Source of the DNA: Chryseobacterium taiwanense
Lineage (GTDB): Bacteria > Bacteroidota > Bacteroidia > Flavobacteriales > Weeksellaceae
Reading direction: 5' to 3'
NCBI RefSeq assembly: GCF_000813825.1
Contig: NZ_JWTA01000018.1
Location: 1-64,000 of the forward strand
Length of the DNA: 64,000 bases
Shown here: piece by piece, positions 63,766-64,000 of the stretch
How positions within the stretch are numbered: position 1 is the stretch's first letter
How the letters are laid out: every line of letters begins with the position of its first letter
The notes under the pieces: generated by a model
What the model was told of the DNA's origin: nothing
Database searches by the model: none
The model's input: only the letters and a program-made list of their open reading frames with translations
Position numbers and translations under genes: made by a program

Positions 63766-64000
63766 TTATACTGATTTTACTATTATTTTTCCTTTTTTGG
63801 ATTGTGTAAAAATAAGATAGCTTTCTCCACCATCTTTTAAACCATACTTTTTCTTAATTTCTTCCGGTTTTAGTGGATAATTCTTTGAAACAATATTAAA
63901 CTGGCTTTTCTTTTTAATCTGTTTATTATCAATCATTTCAATTTCTAAAATTCTTCCGGGAAAATCTTCTACTTTTTCATTTGAAGTATAAAGATGCGTA
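63766..64000 (-). CDS. Class I SAM-dependent methyltransferase, C-terminal THUMP-like domain (partial)
   Basis: The last 77 codons plus stop of a minus-strand gene that begins beyond the window. The frame reads HLYTSNEKVEDFPGRILEIE, then FNIVSKNYPLKPEEIKKKYG and LKDGGESYLIFTQSKKGKII, the C-terminal THUMP-like domain attached to a class I methyltransferase in many Bacteroidota. The methyltransferase core is not visible, so the target (probably RNA) is an inference from the family. Confidence 0.75.
   Translation of the reverse strand, partial: THLYTSNEKVEDFPGRILEIEMIDNKQIKKKSQFNIVSKNYPLKPEEIKKKYGLKDGGESYLIFTQSKKGKIIVKSV

Overview
The window looks like a chromosomal segment of a Flavobacteriia member, most likely Chryseobacterium or a close Weeksellaceae relative. 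The DNA is AT-rich. Many genes have the Bacteroidota promoter -7 element TAnnTTTG just upstream, and some of these also have a TTG/TTTG box about 19 bp further up. Several starts are TTG. The families present (DUF3667, DUF4199, DUF4286, DUF4920, DUF3857-transglutaminase, menaquinone genes, a Bacteroidota-type tssE-tssF pair, GG-leader 'bacteriocin-like' peptides) are typical of the group. No rRNA, tRNA, CRISPR array, transposase or phage module was seen. Both end genes are cut by the window.

Layout. 1-5.1 kb (+): the end of a cysteine-synthase-fold PLP enzyme and an alpha-oxoamine-synthase-family acyltransferase, read here as a likely cysteate synthase/cysteate acyltransferase pair for sulfonolipid (capnine-type) synthesis; then an EamA permease and a B12-binding radical SAM protein. 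5.2-8.2 kb (-): a secreted unknown and atpC-atpD. 8.5-9.4 kb (+): ribF. 9.4-14.3 kb: a 1249-aa secreted DUF3857/transglutaminase protein, a YjbR protein and a Rossmann oxidoreductase. 14.4-20.6 kb (-): 2-Cys glutathione peroxidase with a LolA-like protein, kdsB, a membrane protein, a class I aminotransferase, a four-helix-bundle protein and a phosphosugar mutase. 20.8-24.3 kb (-): a tight five-gene envelope operon (DUF4199, GT2, small lipoprotein, DUF3667, DUF2807). 24.36-24.46 kb (+): the SRP RNA gene, hidden under a spurious antisense ORF. 24.5-29.1 kb (-): an MBL hydrolase, menB-menA-SRPBCC and a TPR protein. 29.2-32.2 kb: gyrA and a DUF4286 gene. 32.2-34.9 kb (-): small secreted proteins (His-rich ones, a GG-leader peptide, a TonB-C-like protein), a GNAT enzyme and a DUF421 protein. 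35.1-37.9 kb (-): uvrA. 38.1-40.1 kb (+): a Crp/Fnr regulator and a DJ-1/ABM monooxygenase pair, with a transporter remnant between. 40.2-42.6 kb (-): an isolated tssE-tssF pair of a type VI secretion baseplate. 42.7-46.0 kb: an APC permease, a DUF4920 protein and an M14 carboxypeptidase. 46.0-46.8 kb: a 784-bp AT-rich non-coding region with repeated ACATTTGTAA boxes that leads into an Xre-family repressor. 47.7-54.2 kb (-): proline dehydrogenase, a UbiA prenyltransferase with a mevalonate-kinase-like GHMP kinase, a UMF1 permease, thiolase and a small membrane protein. 54.3-56.7 kb (-): an ECF sigma/anti-sigma/surface-protein module. 56.8-63.6 kb (-): a nucleoside permease, a bifunctional nuclease, etfA-etfB, an SDR, an M20 dipeptidase and a His-rich lipoprotein. 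The window ends in the C-terminus of a THUMP-like methyltransferase.

How it fits together. Most of it is housekeeping: ATP synthase, flavin synthesis plus ETF and thiolase for fatty acid oxidation, menaquinone, DNA topology and repair, Kdo activation, protein targeting. Envelope genes are interspersed: sulfonolipid enzymes, lipoproteins, T6SS baseplate, sigma/anti-sigma. Between genes there are several families of short imperfect palindromes and AT-rich spacer repeats, one of which appears to have contributed an in-frame segment to the radical SAM gene. Points most worth a second look are the sulfonolipid pair, the SRP RNA locus, the GG-leader peptide, the orphan tssEF pair, the Xre operator array and the radical SAM protein with CX4CX2C spacing.
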